In this document: piece by piece, positions 51,627 through 60,136 of the stretch | How positions within the stretch are numbered: position 1 is the first letter of the stretch | Layout: each line of letters begins with the position of its first letter | Assembly: GCA_020883125.1 (NCBI GenBank) | Contig: JAHREW010000003.1 | Location: 62,001 to 126,000, forward strand | Reading direction: 5' to 3' | Length of the DNA: 64,000 bases | Source: Microcoleus sp. CAWBG506 | Lineage (GTDB): Bacteria; Cyanobacteriota; Cyanobacteriia; Cyanobacteriales; Microcoleaceae | The notes under the pieces: generated by a model | What the model was told of the DNA's origin: nothing | Database searches by the model: none | The model's input: only the letters and a program-made list of their open reading frames with translations | Made by a program: the position numbers and the translations under genes

Positions 51627-52724
51627 TTACATTTTTACAGCGGGGCTAGTAGAAGGTTTGGGAGCTTTAATTTCCTGGGAAAGAGCGTGGGCGCGGTAGA
51701 CTTTAGCAACGGCTTGCTCGCATTTAGACAAATCTGATTGTATCTCTGTAAAAATGGCTGTTGATACCGGATCTGTGAACTTAGCCCGTAGGTGGTTGAT
51801 ATCGACAACCCCTGTTTGTAAATCCCCCAGAGTGCTGCGTAACAAGAACAGTTCATCTGTGCCTTGCACAGAGGCTTTTAACTTGGCGTATTTATCAGCA
51901 ATTTGGGCGGGAATCGAAGGTTTTTCGCCGAAATCGTGAAGACGACTTTCTAGGGCGATGATGTGGTGTTGTTTATTTTGAATCATTTCCGTCAGGAGCG
52001 ATCGCAATTCGCTATCTTGCGTTTTTTCCGCATAATTTGCAAAAGCTTCACAAGCATAGCGTTCCCCAGCCAGGGCCGTATTCAAACCTTTAACAATATC
52101 ACCCTGTGTGGAACCACCCCAGGCATTAGCTAATTTCCACCATTCTGCATTAGTGTCAGTTTCTTCTGGCAAACCGACTTCCTTACCACCGTAACCAAGT
52201 CGAGATAAAATTGCAGTGGTAAATATTGCTAAATCTCCTGGTTGTCGAGAAGTAATTAAATTCCCGTCAATTACTAAACCTTCATTAATGTAGTTAGCAC
52301 CGGCATTAATCATGTCAGTTTTAATTGCCAAAAAACCCGTGGCGTTTTTGCCTTTTAGCAAATCAGCTTCAATCAAAAGTTGTGGTCCGTGACAAACAGC
52401 AGCCACAATTTTTCCTGCTTCAAAAGCTTCTTTGACAAATCCCACGATATTCGGATTTGTCCGCATGGTATCAGGAGCCATACCGCCAGGAATTACCACT
52501 GCATCAAATTCTGTCGCTACTGCTTCAGTGGTAGTTTCGTCTGCTTGCATGGCTAATTTGCCCTGTTTTCCTGCATACTTTTCATTAGTGCGAGAACCGA
52601 GGACAACCACGTCAAAATTTGCTTGTTTTAAGGCATTATAAGGAACTAGAAACTCCGAATCCTCAACTCCATTTTCAATGAGTATGGCAACTCGTTTTGT
52701 TTGGCTTCCATTATTTGTTGTCAT
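51627..52724 (-). CDS. DJ-1/PfpI domain fused to a ferritin-like four-helix domain
   Basis: A 365-residue protein. The N-terminal DJ-1/PfpI domain (about 8-180) has ILIENGVEDSEFLVP (conserved acidic residue), PGGMAPDTMR and the nucleophile elbow AVCHGPQ with Cys111 and His112. The C-terminal part (about 205-350) is a predicted helical bundle of the DUF2383/PA2169 ferritin-like type, with ALAGERYACEAFANYAEK and NKQHHIIALESRLHDFG supplying Glu and His residues. DJ-1 proteins act as glyoxalases, deglycases, chaperones or proteases, and ferritin-like bundles often handle metals or oxidants, so a stress role is an inference. The start is the ATG at 52722-52724 rather than an upstream TTG. Confidence 0.8.
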   Translation of the reverse strand: MTTNNGSQTKRVAILIENGVEDSEFLVPYNALKQANFDVVVLGSRTNEKYAGKQGKLAMQADETTTEAVATEFDAVVIPGGMAPDTMRTNPNIVGFVKEAFEAGKIVAAVCHGPQLLIEADLLKGKNATGFLAIKTDMINAGANYINEGLVIDGNLITSRQPGDLAIFTTAILSRLGYGGKEVGLPEETDTNAEWWKLANAWGGSTQGDIVKGLNTALAGERYACEAFANYAEKTQDSELRSLLTEMIQNKQHHIIALESRLHDFGEKPSIPAQIADKYAKLKASVQGTDELFLLRSTLGDLQTGVVDINHLRAKFTDPVSTAIFTEIQSDLSKCEQAVAKVYRAHALSQEIKAPKPSTSPAVKM

Positions 52725-53024
52725 AATCAAATTGCCTCAGACTATCTGGTTATTTTAAAGATAAATCATTGACATTTTGCTCAACCTCTGGCTAAAGTGA
52801 TAAATTAGGGCAAAGATCCAAGGTTTAACAGTGAGTCTTTAGAGGTACTTTATAGTAATAATCTCAAAACACATAATCTCTATCTCTATCTTTTCTCTAC
52901 CTCTGCGCACTCTGCGCCCTCTGCGGTAAAAAAAAAGAAATCTTCTTCACAAACGAAAGAGAAGAGGTATATAATAATTATACAGGATAGAGCGTTATAT
53001 TTGAAATAAACCTAAAAATTCGCC
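52725..53024. other. Divergent intergenic region
   Basis: A 300-bp region, presumably with promoters of the PfpI-ferritin and oxidoreductase genes. It contains a CTCTGCGCACTCTGCGCCCT phrase (52912-52931) of a dispersed intergenic type. No gene seen. Confidence 0.45.
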
Positions 53025-53984
53025 ATGCAAGCAGTTGTGTTCGATCGCTACGGCGACATTGAGGTATTGCAATACCGAGAAGTGGAACAGCCAACAATCA
53101 AACCAGATGAACTGCTAGTGCAAGTTCGCGCTAGCAGCATCAACCCCGTAGACTGGAAAATCCGGCAAGGACACCTGCAACTATTGTCAGGATTTAACTT
53201 TCCTCGCATTGTCGGTTCAGACATATCTGGAGTTGTAGTGGAAGTTGGTCAAGATGTCACCAGATTTCAACCGGGAGATGAGGTTTATACTTTCTTAAAT
53301 CCGCTGAGTGGTGGTGCTTGTGCCCAATACTGCGCTGTACCAGAATCTACTGCGGCGATTAAACCTCGAAACGTTACTCACGCGGAAGCAGCCGCAGTAC
53401 CAATTGCAGGTTTAACTGCTTTGCAAGCACTCCGGGATTTGGGTGAAATTCAAGTAGGAAAAAAAGTATTGATTAATGGTGCTTCCGGCGGAGTTGGCAT
53501 TTTTGCCATCCAAATTGCGAAGGCCATGAAGGCGGAAGTTACAGGAGTTTGCAGTGCCAAGAATCTAAATTTTGTGCATAATTTGGGAGCAGATTTTGTT
53601 CTGGATTATGCTGAAATTGACTTTACTCAACAAATACAAAAGTATGATATAATCTTGGATGCAGTCGGCACAAAACTTTTTTCTGAATGTGAAAATGTGT
53701 TGCAAACGGAGGGTGTTTATATTTCGACTTTGCCCAGTTTCGAGAACCTCGCTCCGATGTTTTTAAGCTTGTTTATGTCGGGCAAAAAAGCTAAATTAAT
53801 TGTAGCTAACGCTAATCCCAGCGATTTAGGGAGTTTGCGGGAATTAATCGAGTCTGGTGAAGTTGAGCCGATTGTCGATCGCACTTACAGCCTCGAAGAA
53901 GTAGCAGCAGCCCACGCTTACAGCGAAACGGGGCGGGCTTTAGGCAAAATTGCGATTAGCATTGAAAAAGTCAGTAGTCAGTAG
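53025..53984 (+). CDS. NADP-dependent zinc-type alcohol dehydrogenase-like oxidoreductase
   Basis: A 319-residue medium-chain dehydrogenase/reductase of the quinone oxidoreductase branch. The N-terminal GroES-like domain has SSINPVDWKIRQGH (about 39-52), VGSDISGVVVEVG and GDEVYTF. The Rossmann part has VLINGASGGVGIFAIQIAKA (about 148-167) as the NAD(P)H-binding loop, and VDRTYSLEEVAAAHAY near the C-terminus. It lacks the catalytic-zinc Cys-His pattern, so it is probably a zinc-free NADPH-dependent enone or quinone reductase. The physiological substrate is unknown. Confidence 0.87.
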   Translation: MQAVVFDRYGDIEVLQYREVEQPTIKPDELLVQVRASSINPVDWKIRQGHLQLLSGFNFPRIVGSDISGVVVEVGQDVTRFQPGDEVYTFLNPLSGGACAQYCAVPESTAAIKPRNVTHAEAAAVPIAGLTALQALRDLGEIQVGKKVLINGASGGVGIFAIQIAKAMKAEVTGVCSAKNLNFVHNLGADFVLDYAEIDFTQQIQKYDIILDAVGTKLFSECENVLQTEGVYISTLPSFENLAPMFLSLFMSGKKAKLIVANANPSDLGSLRELIESGEVEPIVDRTYSLEEVAAAHAYSETGRALGKIAISIEKVSSQ

Positions 53985-54045
53985 TCATTAGTCAGTAGTT
54001 GGCTGTTATTTGTTGGTTATAATAACTGAAGCCAATGCTTTTGGG

Positions 54046-54096
54046 CCCGATGCCCGATGCCCGATGCCCGATGCCCGATTCCCCATTCCCCATTCC
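54046..54096. repeat. CCCGATG and CCCCATT heptamers before tatC
   Basis: Several CCCGATG copies (from 54046), then three CCCCATT-like units, ending 3 bp before the tatC ATG at 54099. The frame is open through the repeat and would add 14 spurious residues. Confidence 0.85.
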
Positions 54097-54098
54097 TT

Positions 54099-54929
54099 AT
54101 GACATCCCCCTCAGACTTGGAGACATCCGAACAAAATTTTGACAACAACCTCGAACCCAGCATTATGCCAATCGCAGAGGGTTTCATGGGCTCCCGCAAC
54201 CTCGAAAACGAATTCCTCGACGAACTCCCCGACGAAGTTGAGATGTCATTGTTCGACCATTTAGAAGAATTAAGATGGCGAATTTTCTATTCACTAATTG
54301 CAGTAGTAATCTGTATAGTGGGCTGCTTTTTATATGTGAGACCCATCGTTAAACTGCTAGAAGTACCCGCAGGAGCAGTCAAATTTTTGCAACTAGCTCC
54401 CGGAGAGTATTTCTTTGTCTCCATCAAAGTGGCTGGTTACAGCGGTTTGTTAATCGCTAGTCCGTTGATTTTTTACCAAATAGCGTTATTTGTGCTCCCA
54501 GGTTTAACTCGCAAAGAACGGGGGTTGCTCGGCCCTGTTTTCTTCGGTTCGAGTTTCTTGTTTTTAGGTGGGTTAGTATTTGCTTACATCGCTTTGATTC
54601 CGGCGGCGCTGAACTTCTTTGTCACCTACGGCGCTGATGTGGTAGAGCAATTATGGTCGATCGACAAATACTTTGAATTTGTTTTATTATTAATGTTCAG
54701 CACCGGCTTAGCATTTCAAATCCCGATCGTCCAAGTTTTGCTAGGTATTTTAGGGATAGTTTCTTCTAAGCAAATGTTGTCTGGTTGGCGCTATGTAATC
54801 TTGGGAGCGGCGGTTTTGGGAGCTGTTTTGACGCCTTCTACTGACCCTTTGACTCAAAGTCTTTTGGGAGGTGCAGTGTTAGCTCTTTACTTTGGAGGAA
54901 TAGGTTTGGTGAAGCTTTTAGGACGCTGA
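54099..54929 (+). CDS. tatC: Twin-arginine translocase subunit TatC
   Basis: A 276-residue thylakoid/cytoplasmic-membrane protein that recognises twin-arginine signals and with TatA/TatB moves folded proteins. An acidic N-terminal extension of about 45 residues precedes the family start [14 protein letters not shown] (the conserved HLEELR, about 47-60). Six helices follow. [20 protein letters not shown] (about 126-145) and [17 protein letters not shown] (about 207-223, with the functional Gln-Ile-Pro) are typical, as is [10 protein letters not shown] near 248. The ATG at 54099 follows the repeats, so the longer frame is rejected. petC, whose product has a twin-arginine signal, lies 2.2 kb downstream. 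Confidence 0.93.
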   Translation: MTSPSDLETSEQNFDNNLEPSIMPIAEGFMGSRNLENEFLDELPDEVEMSLFDHLEELRWRIFYSLIAVVICIVGCFLYVRPIVKLLEVPAGAVKFLQLAPGEYFFVSIKVAGYSGLLIASPLIFYQIALFVLPGLTRKERGLLGPVFFGSSFLFLGGLVFAYIALIPAALNFFVTYGADVVEQLWSIDKYFEFVLLLMFSTGLAFQIPIVQVLLGILGIVSSKQMLSGWRYVILGAAVLGAVLTPSTDPLTQSLLGGAVLALYFGGIGLVKLLGR

Positions 54930-54979
54930 TTTCTTAATGATGTAAAATAAACAGGTTCTAGTTATGAATTATTGAAAAA

Positions 54980-55927
54980 ATGAGAGAACTTTACCCGCCC
55001 AGACAACCTTATAACGAAGGAAAACTCAAAGTTTCCGACCTCCATACGATTCATTTTGAAGAGTCAGGAAACCCAGAGGGAAAACCTATTGTATTGCTAC
55101 ACGGGGGGCCAGGAGGTGGATGTCCGCCTTTTTACCGACAATATTTTGACCCGCAAAAATGGCGCTTGGTCATGTTTGACCAACGAGGCTGCGGTCAAAG
55201 TAAACCTCATGCAGAATTGCAAGAAAATACAACTTGGGATTTAGTCAACGATATTGAGAAACTTCGAGAATATTTAAATATTCAGCAATGGGTTGTTTTT
55301 GGTGGGAGTTGGGGAAGCACTCTATCTTTAGCTTACAGTCAAACCCATCCCGACCGTTGTCAGGGTTTAATCTTGCGCGGTATTTTTATGTTGAGAAAAA
55401 AAGAAATTCGCTGGTTTTATCAGGAAGGAGCAAGTTATATTTTTCCGGATGCTTGGGAGGAATATGTTAAACCTATCCCCATCAATGAAAGGGACGATCT
55501 GCTAACAGCTTATTATCAACGCTTGACGAGTCCAGATGCTCAAATTAGATTAGAAGCGGCTCGTGCTTGGTCAATTTGGGAAGGGAGTACGAGTAAGTTA
55601 TTTCCAGATTTAGATATACAAAACAGCTTTGGAATTGATGCTTTTGCGGAGGCGTTTGCCAGAATTGAGTGCCATTATTTTATTAACAAGGGATTTATAG
55701 ATCCGGAAGATAAATTGCTTTTAAATATCGATCGCATCCGCAAGATTCCGGCGGTTATCGTTCAGGGAAGATATGATGTTGTTTGTCCGATGATATCGGC
55801 GTGGGAACTGCATCGTGCTTGGCCTGAAGCTGAGTTTATTGTAGTTCCCGATTCTGGACATTCGATGAGCGAACCGGGAATTCGCACCTGTTTAATCGAA
55901 GCAACAGATAAGTTTGCAGACTGGTAG
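54980..55927 (+). CDS. pip: Proline iminopeptidase
   Basis: A 315-residue alpha/beta hydrolase of family S33 that removes N-terminal proline from peptides; cytosolic. HGGPGGGCPP (about 41-50) forms the oxyanion hole. GGSWGSTL has the nucleophile Ser110. FDQRGCGQSKPHAELQENTT (about 66-85) is diagnostic for the family. The Asp in GRYDVVCP (near 267) and His in PDSGHSMSE (near 294) complete the triad. It follows tatC by 50 bp on the same strand and may be co-transcribed, though the link is probably incidental. Confidence 0.93.
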   Translation: MRELYPPRQPYNEGKLKVSDLHTIHFEESGNPEGKPIVLLHGGPGGGCPPFYRQYFDPQKWRLVMFDQRGCGQSKPHAELQENTTWDLVNDIEKLREYLNIQQWVVFGGSWGSTLSLAYSQTHPDRCQGLILRGIFMLRKKEIRWFYQEGASYIFPDAWEEYVKPIPINERDDLLTAYYQRLTSPDAQIRLEAARAWSIWEGSTSKLFPDLDIQNSFGIDAFAEAFARIECHYFINKGFIDPEDKLLLNIDRIRKIPAVIVQGRYDVVCPMISAWELHRAWPEAEFIVVPDSGHSMSEPGIRTCLIEATDKFADW

Positions 55928-55978
55928 TTATCCAAATTGCTAATGGTTAATTGCTAATTTTAAATTATTGACCTAAAA

Positions 55979-56012
55979 ATTATAGAGATGCGATCGCCCG
56001 CGTCTCTATAAT
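55979..56012. terminator. Hairpin with HIP1 loop between convergent genes
   Basis: ATTATAGAGA (55979-55988) and TCTCTATAAT (56003-56012) with a 14-base loop holding GCGATCGC. It lies between the pip and ccmK stops. Possible bidirectional terminator. Confidence 0.55.
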
Positions 56013-56056
56013 AGTAAATGTTAAAATTCCACATCAAAGTTTTGCTAAAACCTTAA

Positions 56057-56365
56057 CTACATTCGGAACTGTTCAACTTCTGGGGTGTAGCCGATGGGCA
56101 AAATGTAATCCAGATTTTCGTGGGGACGAGCAATAATATGATACGATAGCAACTTTCCACCATCGACCTTTTTAACTGATTCAATCCCCGCAGCAACGGC
56201 GGCTTGTACTTCCGATATATCTCCTCGAACTATAACTGTCCAGTAAGCACGGGTGATTTTCTCATAGCGAACTAAAGTAACGCGGGCTGCTTTCACCATT
56301 GAGTCCGCAACTTCTACCGCAGCAGGAAGTCCTAAGACTTCAACCATTCCAACTGCAACACCCAT
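56057..56365 (-). CDS. ccmK: Carboxysome shell protein (CcmK-type BMC-H)
   Basis: A 102-residue single BMC domain. Hexamers of such proteins tile the carboxysome shell. Family marks: [19 protein letters not shown] (5-23), VKAARVTLV (24-32), [19 protein letters not shown] (about 44-62), [15 protein letters not shown] (about 76-90). Where CcmK1/2 have a KIGSGR pore loop, this protein has KITRAYW (36-42), so the central pore lining is changed. It is alone here, away from any ccmKLMNO cluster, like the satellite ccmK genes. The exact paralogue type (K3-K6) cannot be fixed. Confidence 0.88.
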   Translation of the reverse strand: MGVAVGMVEVLGLPAAVEVADSMVKAARVTLVRYEKITRAYWTVIVRGDISEVQAAVAAGIESVKKVDGGKLLSYHIIARPHENLDYILPIGYTPEVEQFRM

Positions 56366-56594
56366 TACAACATTCTCCTAAATTTCACGGGATATCTGAA
56401 ACTCATTGTATGTGAAATTGATGCTGATTTTATGTCTGAGGTTTTGGTAATGGGTGCTGTCGGGACTGCTAGATCGGGAGCGATCGCCCTGTTTGAGCCA
56501 AAGGTATCCGATCGCCCGTAACATTGTGTAACTGCGGTAGGTGTCCCCGATCTGGTACTTACTAATGACTGCTGACTACTGACTAATAACTAAT
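56366..56594. other. Intergenic spacer upstream of ccmK
   Basis: This 229-bp spacer has HIP1-like sites near 56479 and 56510. CTCCT at 56369-56373 is the complement of an AGGAG ribosome binding site, about six bases before the ccmK ATG. A 29-codon plus-strand frame (from 56433) is not supported as a gene. Confidence 0.5.
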
Positions 56595-56912
56595 TCAAAA
56601 CTCGTCCAGCAGCCACTCCGAGGCTCTTTCCCCCAAATCTAAAGGGACGCTGACAGCTTTGCCCAAACGGGGGCGATCGCGAGTAGTTTCAATATACTCT
56701 CTCACCTGGGCGCTGCTGCCCCAGCCGTTGAGGTAATTGGCCACTGCGTCTAAATGCTCAAAATAATCAGCCTCCGTCATCGGGAAAGAAACCTGTTCCA
56801 GATACCTCCACATAACTTGAACAAAAATCTTGCCCCGCGTCCGTCGCAATCTGATATCGTAAGACTTTCCCCATTTTTGTATTAATAGCTGGTGTAAATC
56901 CTTGCCCGTCAT
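56595..56912 (-). CDS. DUF3067 family protein
   Basis: A 105-residue soluble protein of the cyanobacterial/plastid DUF3067 family. Markers are LHQLLIQKWGKSYDIRLRR (about 6-24), FVQVMWRYLEQVSFPMTE (about 30-47), HLDAVANYLNGWG and REYIETTRDRPRLGKAVSVP (about 71-90). No motif suggests a catalytic role and the function is unknown. It is divergent from petC (216 bp); I recall this neighbourhood being conserved in cyanobacteria, which would suggest a link with the cytochrome b6f complex, but that is inference. Confidence 0.85.
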   Translation of the reverse strand: MTGKDLHQLLIQKWGKSYDIRLRRTRGKIFVQVMWRYLEQVSFPMTEADYFEHLDAVANYLNGWGSSAQVREYIETTRDRPRLGKAVSVPLDLGERASEWLLDEF

Positions 56913-57128
56913 GGTTTCTCCTGAGTGAATTTCTTAAACAATAAAAGACAAAGTTCAAAAAATGTAATAATACTCTAATAAAGGCTGGAAGCTGCATTCT
57001 TAAAAGGAATTTTCACAGCCGACGAGATGAAAGTGAAAGCAGACCGCAATGATTGCCGTTGTCTGCACATAACAGATTCACAGATACAGCTCGCAAACAA
57101 ACGTAACTTAAAAACGCAAAGGCAGGTC

Positions 57129-57671
57129 ATGGCTCAAACTTCTGCTGGAAATCCAGATGTCCCCGATATGGGGCGTCGCCAATTTATGAATTTGCTGACG
57201 TTCGGTACTGTCACAGGTGTGGCACTGGGCGCACTCTATCCTGTTGTCAACTATTTTATTCCTCCTTCGAGTGGGGCCGCCGGTGGCGGGGTAACAGCTA
57301 AAGATGCCCTGGGTAACGACATCGTAGTCAGTGAATATTTGGCTTCCCATCCCGCGGGCGATCGCAGCCTAGCTCAAGGTCTCAAAGGCGACCCCACTTA
57401 TATTGTGGTGGAAAAAGACTCATCTTTTGCCGAATACGGCATCAATGCAGTCTGCACTCACTTGGGCTGCGTCGTACCTTGGAATGCTAGCGAAAACAAG
57501 TTTATCTGTCCTTGCCACGGTTCTCAATACAACAGTGAGGGCAAAGTGGTACGCGGTCCAGCACCTTTGTCTCTGGCCCTGGCCCACGCCACTGTCGCAG
57601 ATGACAAGCTGGCTTTTACTCCTTGGACAGAAACTGACTTCCGCACCGGGGAAGCCCCTTGGTGGTCATAG
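57129..57671 (+). CDS. petC: Cytochrome b6f Rieske iron-sulfur protein
   Basis: A 180-residue thylakoid protein that passes electrons from plastoquinol to cytochrome f. The N-terminus has a twin-arginine-type signal anchor, GRRQF (15-19), then a hydrophobic helix (about 21-44). The soluble domain has CTHLGC (109-114) and CPCHGS (127-132). Cys109, His111, Cys127 and His130 bind the 2Fe-2S cluster, and Cys114 and Cys129 form the disulfide. The ATG at 57129 gives the normal length; the frame stays open 34 codons upstream without family resemblance. petA follows, separated by a heptamer array. Confidence 0.96.
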   Translation: MAQTSAGNPDVPDMGRRQFMNLLTFGTVTGVALGALYPVVNYFIPPSSGAAGGGVTAKDALGNDIVVSEYLASHPAGDRSLAQGLKGDPTYIVVEKDSSFAEYGINAVCTHLGCVVPWNASENKFICPCHGSQYNSEGKVVRGPAPLSLALAHATVADDKLAFTPWTETDFRTGEAPWWS

Positions 57672-57836
57672 TTATTAGTCATTAGTCAGCAGTCAGCAGT
57701 CATTAGTTAGTAGGTAAAAATGTCGGAGTTGGGAAATATTTCGATGCGCATAACTAACAACTAATGACCAAGGACCAAGGACTAATGACCAAGGACTAAT
57801 AACCAATGACAAATGACTAATGACCAATGACTAAAT
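57672..57836. repeat. Heptamer arrays between petC and petA
   Basis: ATTAGTC/CAGCAGT-type units (57675-57715) and, in the opposite sense, AATGACC/AAGGACC/AATAACC-type units (about 57760-57836), with about 45 bp of unique sequence between. The halves could pair. This is an unusual insertion inside what is normally one petCA transcript. Confidence 0.75.
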
Positions 57837-57864
57837 TGTTAGACCTTTGAGATTGAATACTCTG

Positions 57865-58854
57865 ATGCCACAAATTAATTTATCTGCGATTGTTCGTCGC
57901 AGTGCTCGGACGATCGCCAAAACTGCCATAGTTGCGATCGCCGCCGCCGCATTTTTCCTCAGCAGCGACATCGCACTTCCCCAAGCAGCACTAGCCTATC
58001 CTTTCTGGGCTCAGCAAACAGCACCCGCTACTCCCCGCGAAGCAACGGGCAAAATAGTTTGTGCTAACTGTCACCTCGGCGCCAAACCCACCGAAGTAGA
58101 AGTACCCCAATCTGTTTTGCCGGACACAGTTTTTGAAGCTATTGTCAAAGTTCCCTACGATACCAACGTTCAACAAGTAGTTGGCGATGGTAGCAAAGGC
58201 GGCTTGAATGTGGGCGCTGTTGTCATGTTGCCCGAAGGTTTCAAAATTGCTCCCGAAGACAGAATTCCTGAAGAAATGAAGGAAAAAGTCGGCGATCTTT
58301 ACTTCCAACCTTACAGCGAAACCCAAGAAAATATTATTTTAGTGGGCCCACTGCCAGGAGATCAGTACAAAGAATTGGTATTCCCAGTTTTGTCGCCGAA
58401 TCCAGCAACTGACAAGTCCGTTCACTTTGGTAAATACCTAATTTATGTCGGCGGCAACCGCGGTCGCGGTCAGGTTTATCCTACTGGTGCAAAAAGCAAT
58501 AATACTGTTTATAATGCTTCGGTAGCTGGTACAATTTCTAAAGTTTCTACACCGGAAGATGGCGGTTATGAAGTAACAATTCTACCGACAGAAGGTGAAG
58601 CTGTTGTTGAGACAATTCCTGTGGGCCCAGAACTGCTTGTTTCTGAAGGACAAACTGTGACAGCCGGTGAAGCTTTGACAAACAATCCTAATGTGGGCGG
58701 GTTTGGTCAAAAAGATGTCGAGATTGTACTGCAAAGTGCCGATCGCGTTAAAGGGTTGATGGCTTTCTTGGCCTTGACCATGTTGGCTCAAATCATGCTG
58801 GTTCTCAAGAAGAAACAGGTCGAAAAGGTTCAAGCTGCTGAAATGAATTTCTAA
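57865..58854 (+). CDS. petA: Cytochrome f
   Basis: A 329-residue precursor of the c-type cytochrome of the b6f complex. The signal peptide (about 1-44) ends at ALA, and the mature chain starts with Tyr45 (YPFWAQQ), whose amino group is the sixth haem ligand. The haem site is CANCH at 66-70. A large lumenal domain follows, then one C-terminal helix (about 295-314) and a short stromal tail. The ATG at 57865 is preferred; a TTG six codons upstream also fits. It is downstream of petC. Confidence 0.96.
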   Translation: MPQINLSAIVRRSARTIAKTAIVAIAAAAFFLSSDIALPQAALAYPFWAQQTAPATPREATGKIVCANCHLGAKPTEVEVPQSVLPDTVFEAIVKVPYDTNVQQVVGDGSKGGLNVGAVVMLPEGFKIAPEDRIPEEMKEKVGDLYFQPYSETQENIILVGPLPGDQYKELVFPVLSPNPATDKSVHFGKYLIYVGGNRGRGQVYPTGAKSNNTVYNASVAGTISKVSTPEDGGYEVTILPTEGEAVVETIPVGPELLVSEGQTVTAGEALTNNPNVGGFGQKDVEIVLQSADRVKGLMAFLALTMLAQIMLVLKKKQVEKVQAAEMNF

Positions 58855-59134
58855 CAGCGTCTTTAACTCGATCGCCAGTAAAGTGTCCCCTAAACACTGT
58901 ACTTAGATAATGAGGGTGGGTATTCCCGCCCTCTTGTTTAATAGTATAGGTTGGGCTGAGGTTCCACGTTATATCGATTCCGGTTGCACCGGAATGATAG
59001 AGTCCAAGGCAGTGCCCTTGGACTACCGTGATTAATTGTAGGGACACGGCAGTGCCGTTTCCTGCTTTCTCAAACCAACCTACTTCTACTACTTCTTCCT
59101 TCTTCCTTCTTCCTTCTTCCTTCTTCTTAAAGTA
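58855..59134. other. Repeat-rich spacer after petA
   Basis: A 280-bp spacer with the 19-bp palindrome at 58977-58995, a GTCCAAGGCA...TGCCCTTGGAC hairpin (59002-59022), a GGGACACGGCAGTGCCG module (59040-59056) and TTCTTCC heptamers (59091-59126) up to the next start region. A hairpin near 58911-58933 (GAGGGTGGG and CCCGCCCTC) could terminate petA. Confidence 0.6.
58977..58995. repeat. Dispersed 19-bp palindrome, copy 3 (perfect stem)
   Basis: ATTCCGGTTGCACCGGAAT, flanked by TATCG and GATAG. This is the best match to the family consensus. Confidence 0.85.
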
Positions 59135-59986
59135 ATGTCAATTGACGAAAAGACAATCCAGTCCGGGTCCCTGGAATGGTTTTATCGAGAAACAAATCCG
59201 CTTAAAAAAACTGATAAACCTCCTGTGCTGTTACTGCACGGTTTGCCATCTCAGAGTTTTACCTGGACTGCAATCATGCCCGATTTGGCGACAAACGGGT
59301 TTCGGGCGATCGCGCCAGATTGGATCGGTTATGGGCGATCGACCAAACCAGACAAACGCGACTTTGCCTACACTCCCGATGCTTTTGTAGAAGCATTGGC
59401 TGATTTTATTCAAGCTTTAGAAATAGACAAATTTTACCTAATAGTCCAAGGATTTTTAGCTTCCGCAGGCATTCAATATGCTCTGCGCAACCCGGATAAA
59501 ATTGAACGTTTATCAGTAATTAATACACCTGTTTCAGCAGATATAAAATTACCTTGGAAAATGCAGCAATTAGGACTGCCTTTTATTGGTGATATGATGA
59601 CCCAAGACCCACTTTTGGTGGACAGAACCTTAGAAGGTGGCTGTCGCCAAATCATATCAGACAAGGATTTAGATGTTTATCGCCGTCCATTTTTGAAGAG
59701 TTCCGATGCGGGGCGATCGCTCATGAACACAGTCCGCAATATTCAATTGCCACAGTCAATGGCAGAAATTGAATCGGGCTTTTCCGCATGGACTAAACCC
59801 ACCTTATTTGTATGGGGATTAACAGACCCTTGGCTGAGCGTGCAACCAGTGGAAAAGTTAGTTAGTTCATTGTCCAATGCAGAGTTGGTCAAAGTAGAAC
59901 AAGCAGGGCATTATCCTCAAGAACATTGGTCAGAAAAAGTTGGTGATGCTCTAATTGGTTTTCTGCGCCGAAAAGAGGTAAACTAA
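59135..59986 (+). CDS. Alpha/beta hydrolase-fold protein lacking the catalytic nucleophile
   Basis: A 283-residue protein with clear haloalkane-dehalogenase/epoxide-hydrolase-like sequence. LLLHGLPSQSFTW (32-44) forms the oxyanion region, and PDWIGYGRSTKP (61-72) follows. The strand before the nucleophile elbow reads YLIVQGFLASAG. Aligned to the usual V-H-D-W-G or G-x-S-x-G, the nucleophile position is Gly106, so ordinary hydrolase chemistry is not expected. GHYPQEHW near 263 keeps a C-terminal His. Plant chloroplast relatives with VQGYFSP at this site are, from memory, similar. Function unknown; a non-catalytic or altered role is inferred. Confidence 0.8.
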   Translation: MSIDEKTIQSGSLEWFYRETNPLKKTDKPPVLLLHGLPSQSFTWTAIMPDLATNGFRAIAPDWIGYGRSTKPDKRDFAYTPDAFVEALADFIQALEIDKFYLIVQGFLASAGIQYALRNPDKIERLSVINTPVSADIKLPWKMQQLGLPFIGDMMTQDPLLVDRTLEGGCRQIISDKDLDVYRRPFLKSSDAGRSLMNTVRNIQLPQSMAEIESGFSAWTKPTLFVWGLTDPWLSVQPVEKLVSSLSNAELVKVEQAGHYPQEHWSEKVGDALIGFLRRKEVN

Positions 59987-60103
59987 CATTTTGTACCTCA
60001 CTTTTGGTGCTGGGTGAGCGAGGCAGAGCCAAAGAATCTGCGTTCCCCGGCTCTTCCGGGGAACGAGCTTTCCGTAGGACCTGTATTCGATCGCAACGAG
60101 CCA

Positions 60104-60131
60104 TCTAAAATCTAAAATCTAAAATCTAAAA
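60104..60131. repeat. TCTAAAA heptamers upstream of psbQ
   Basis: Four exact copies ending 5 bp before the psbQ ATG. No Shine-Dalgarno is visible. Confidence 0.9.
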
Positions 60132-60136
60132 TCGAC

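Noticed and set aside
56433-56522. 29-codon frame MSEVLVMGAVGTARSGAIAL upstream of ccmK
   Set aside because: Considered as a small photosynthetic subunit but has no membrane helix or match to PetG, PetM, PetN or Psb peptides.
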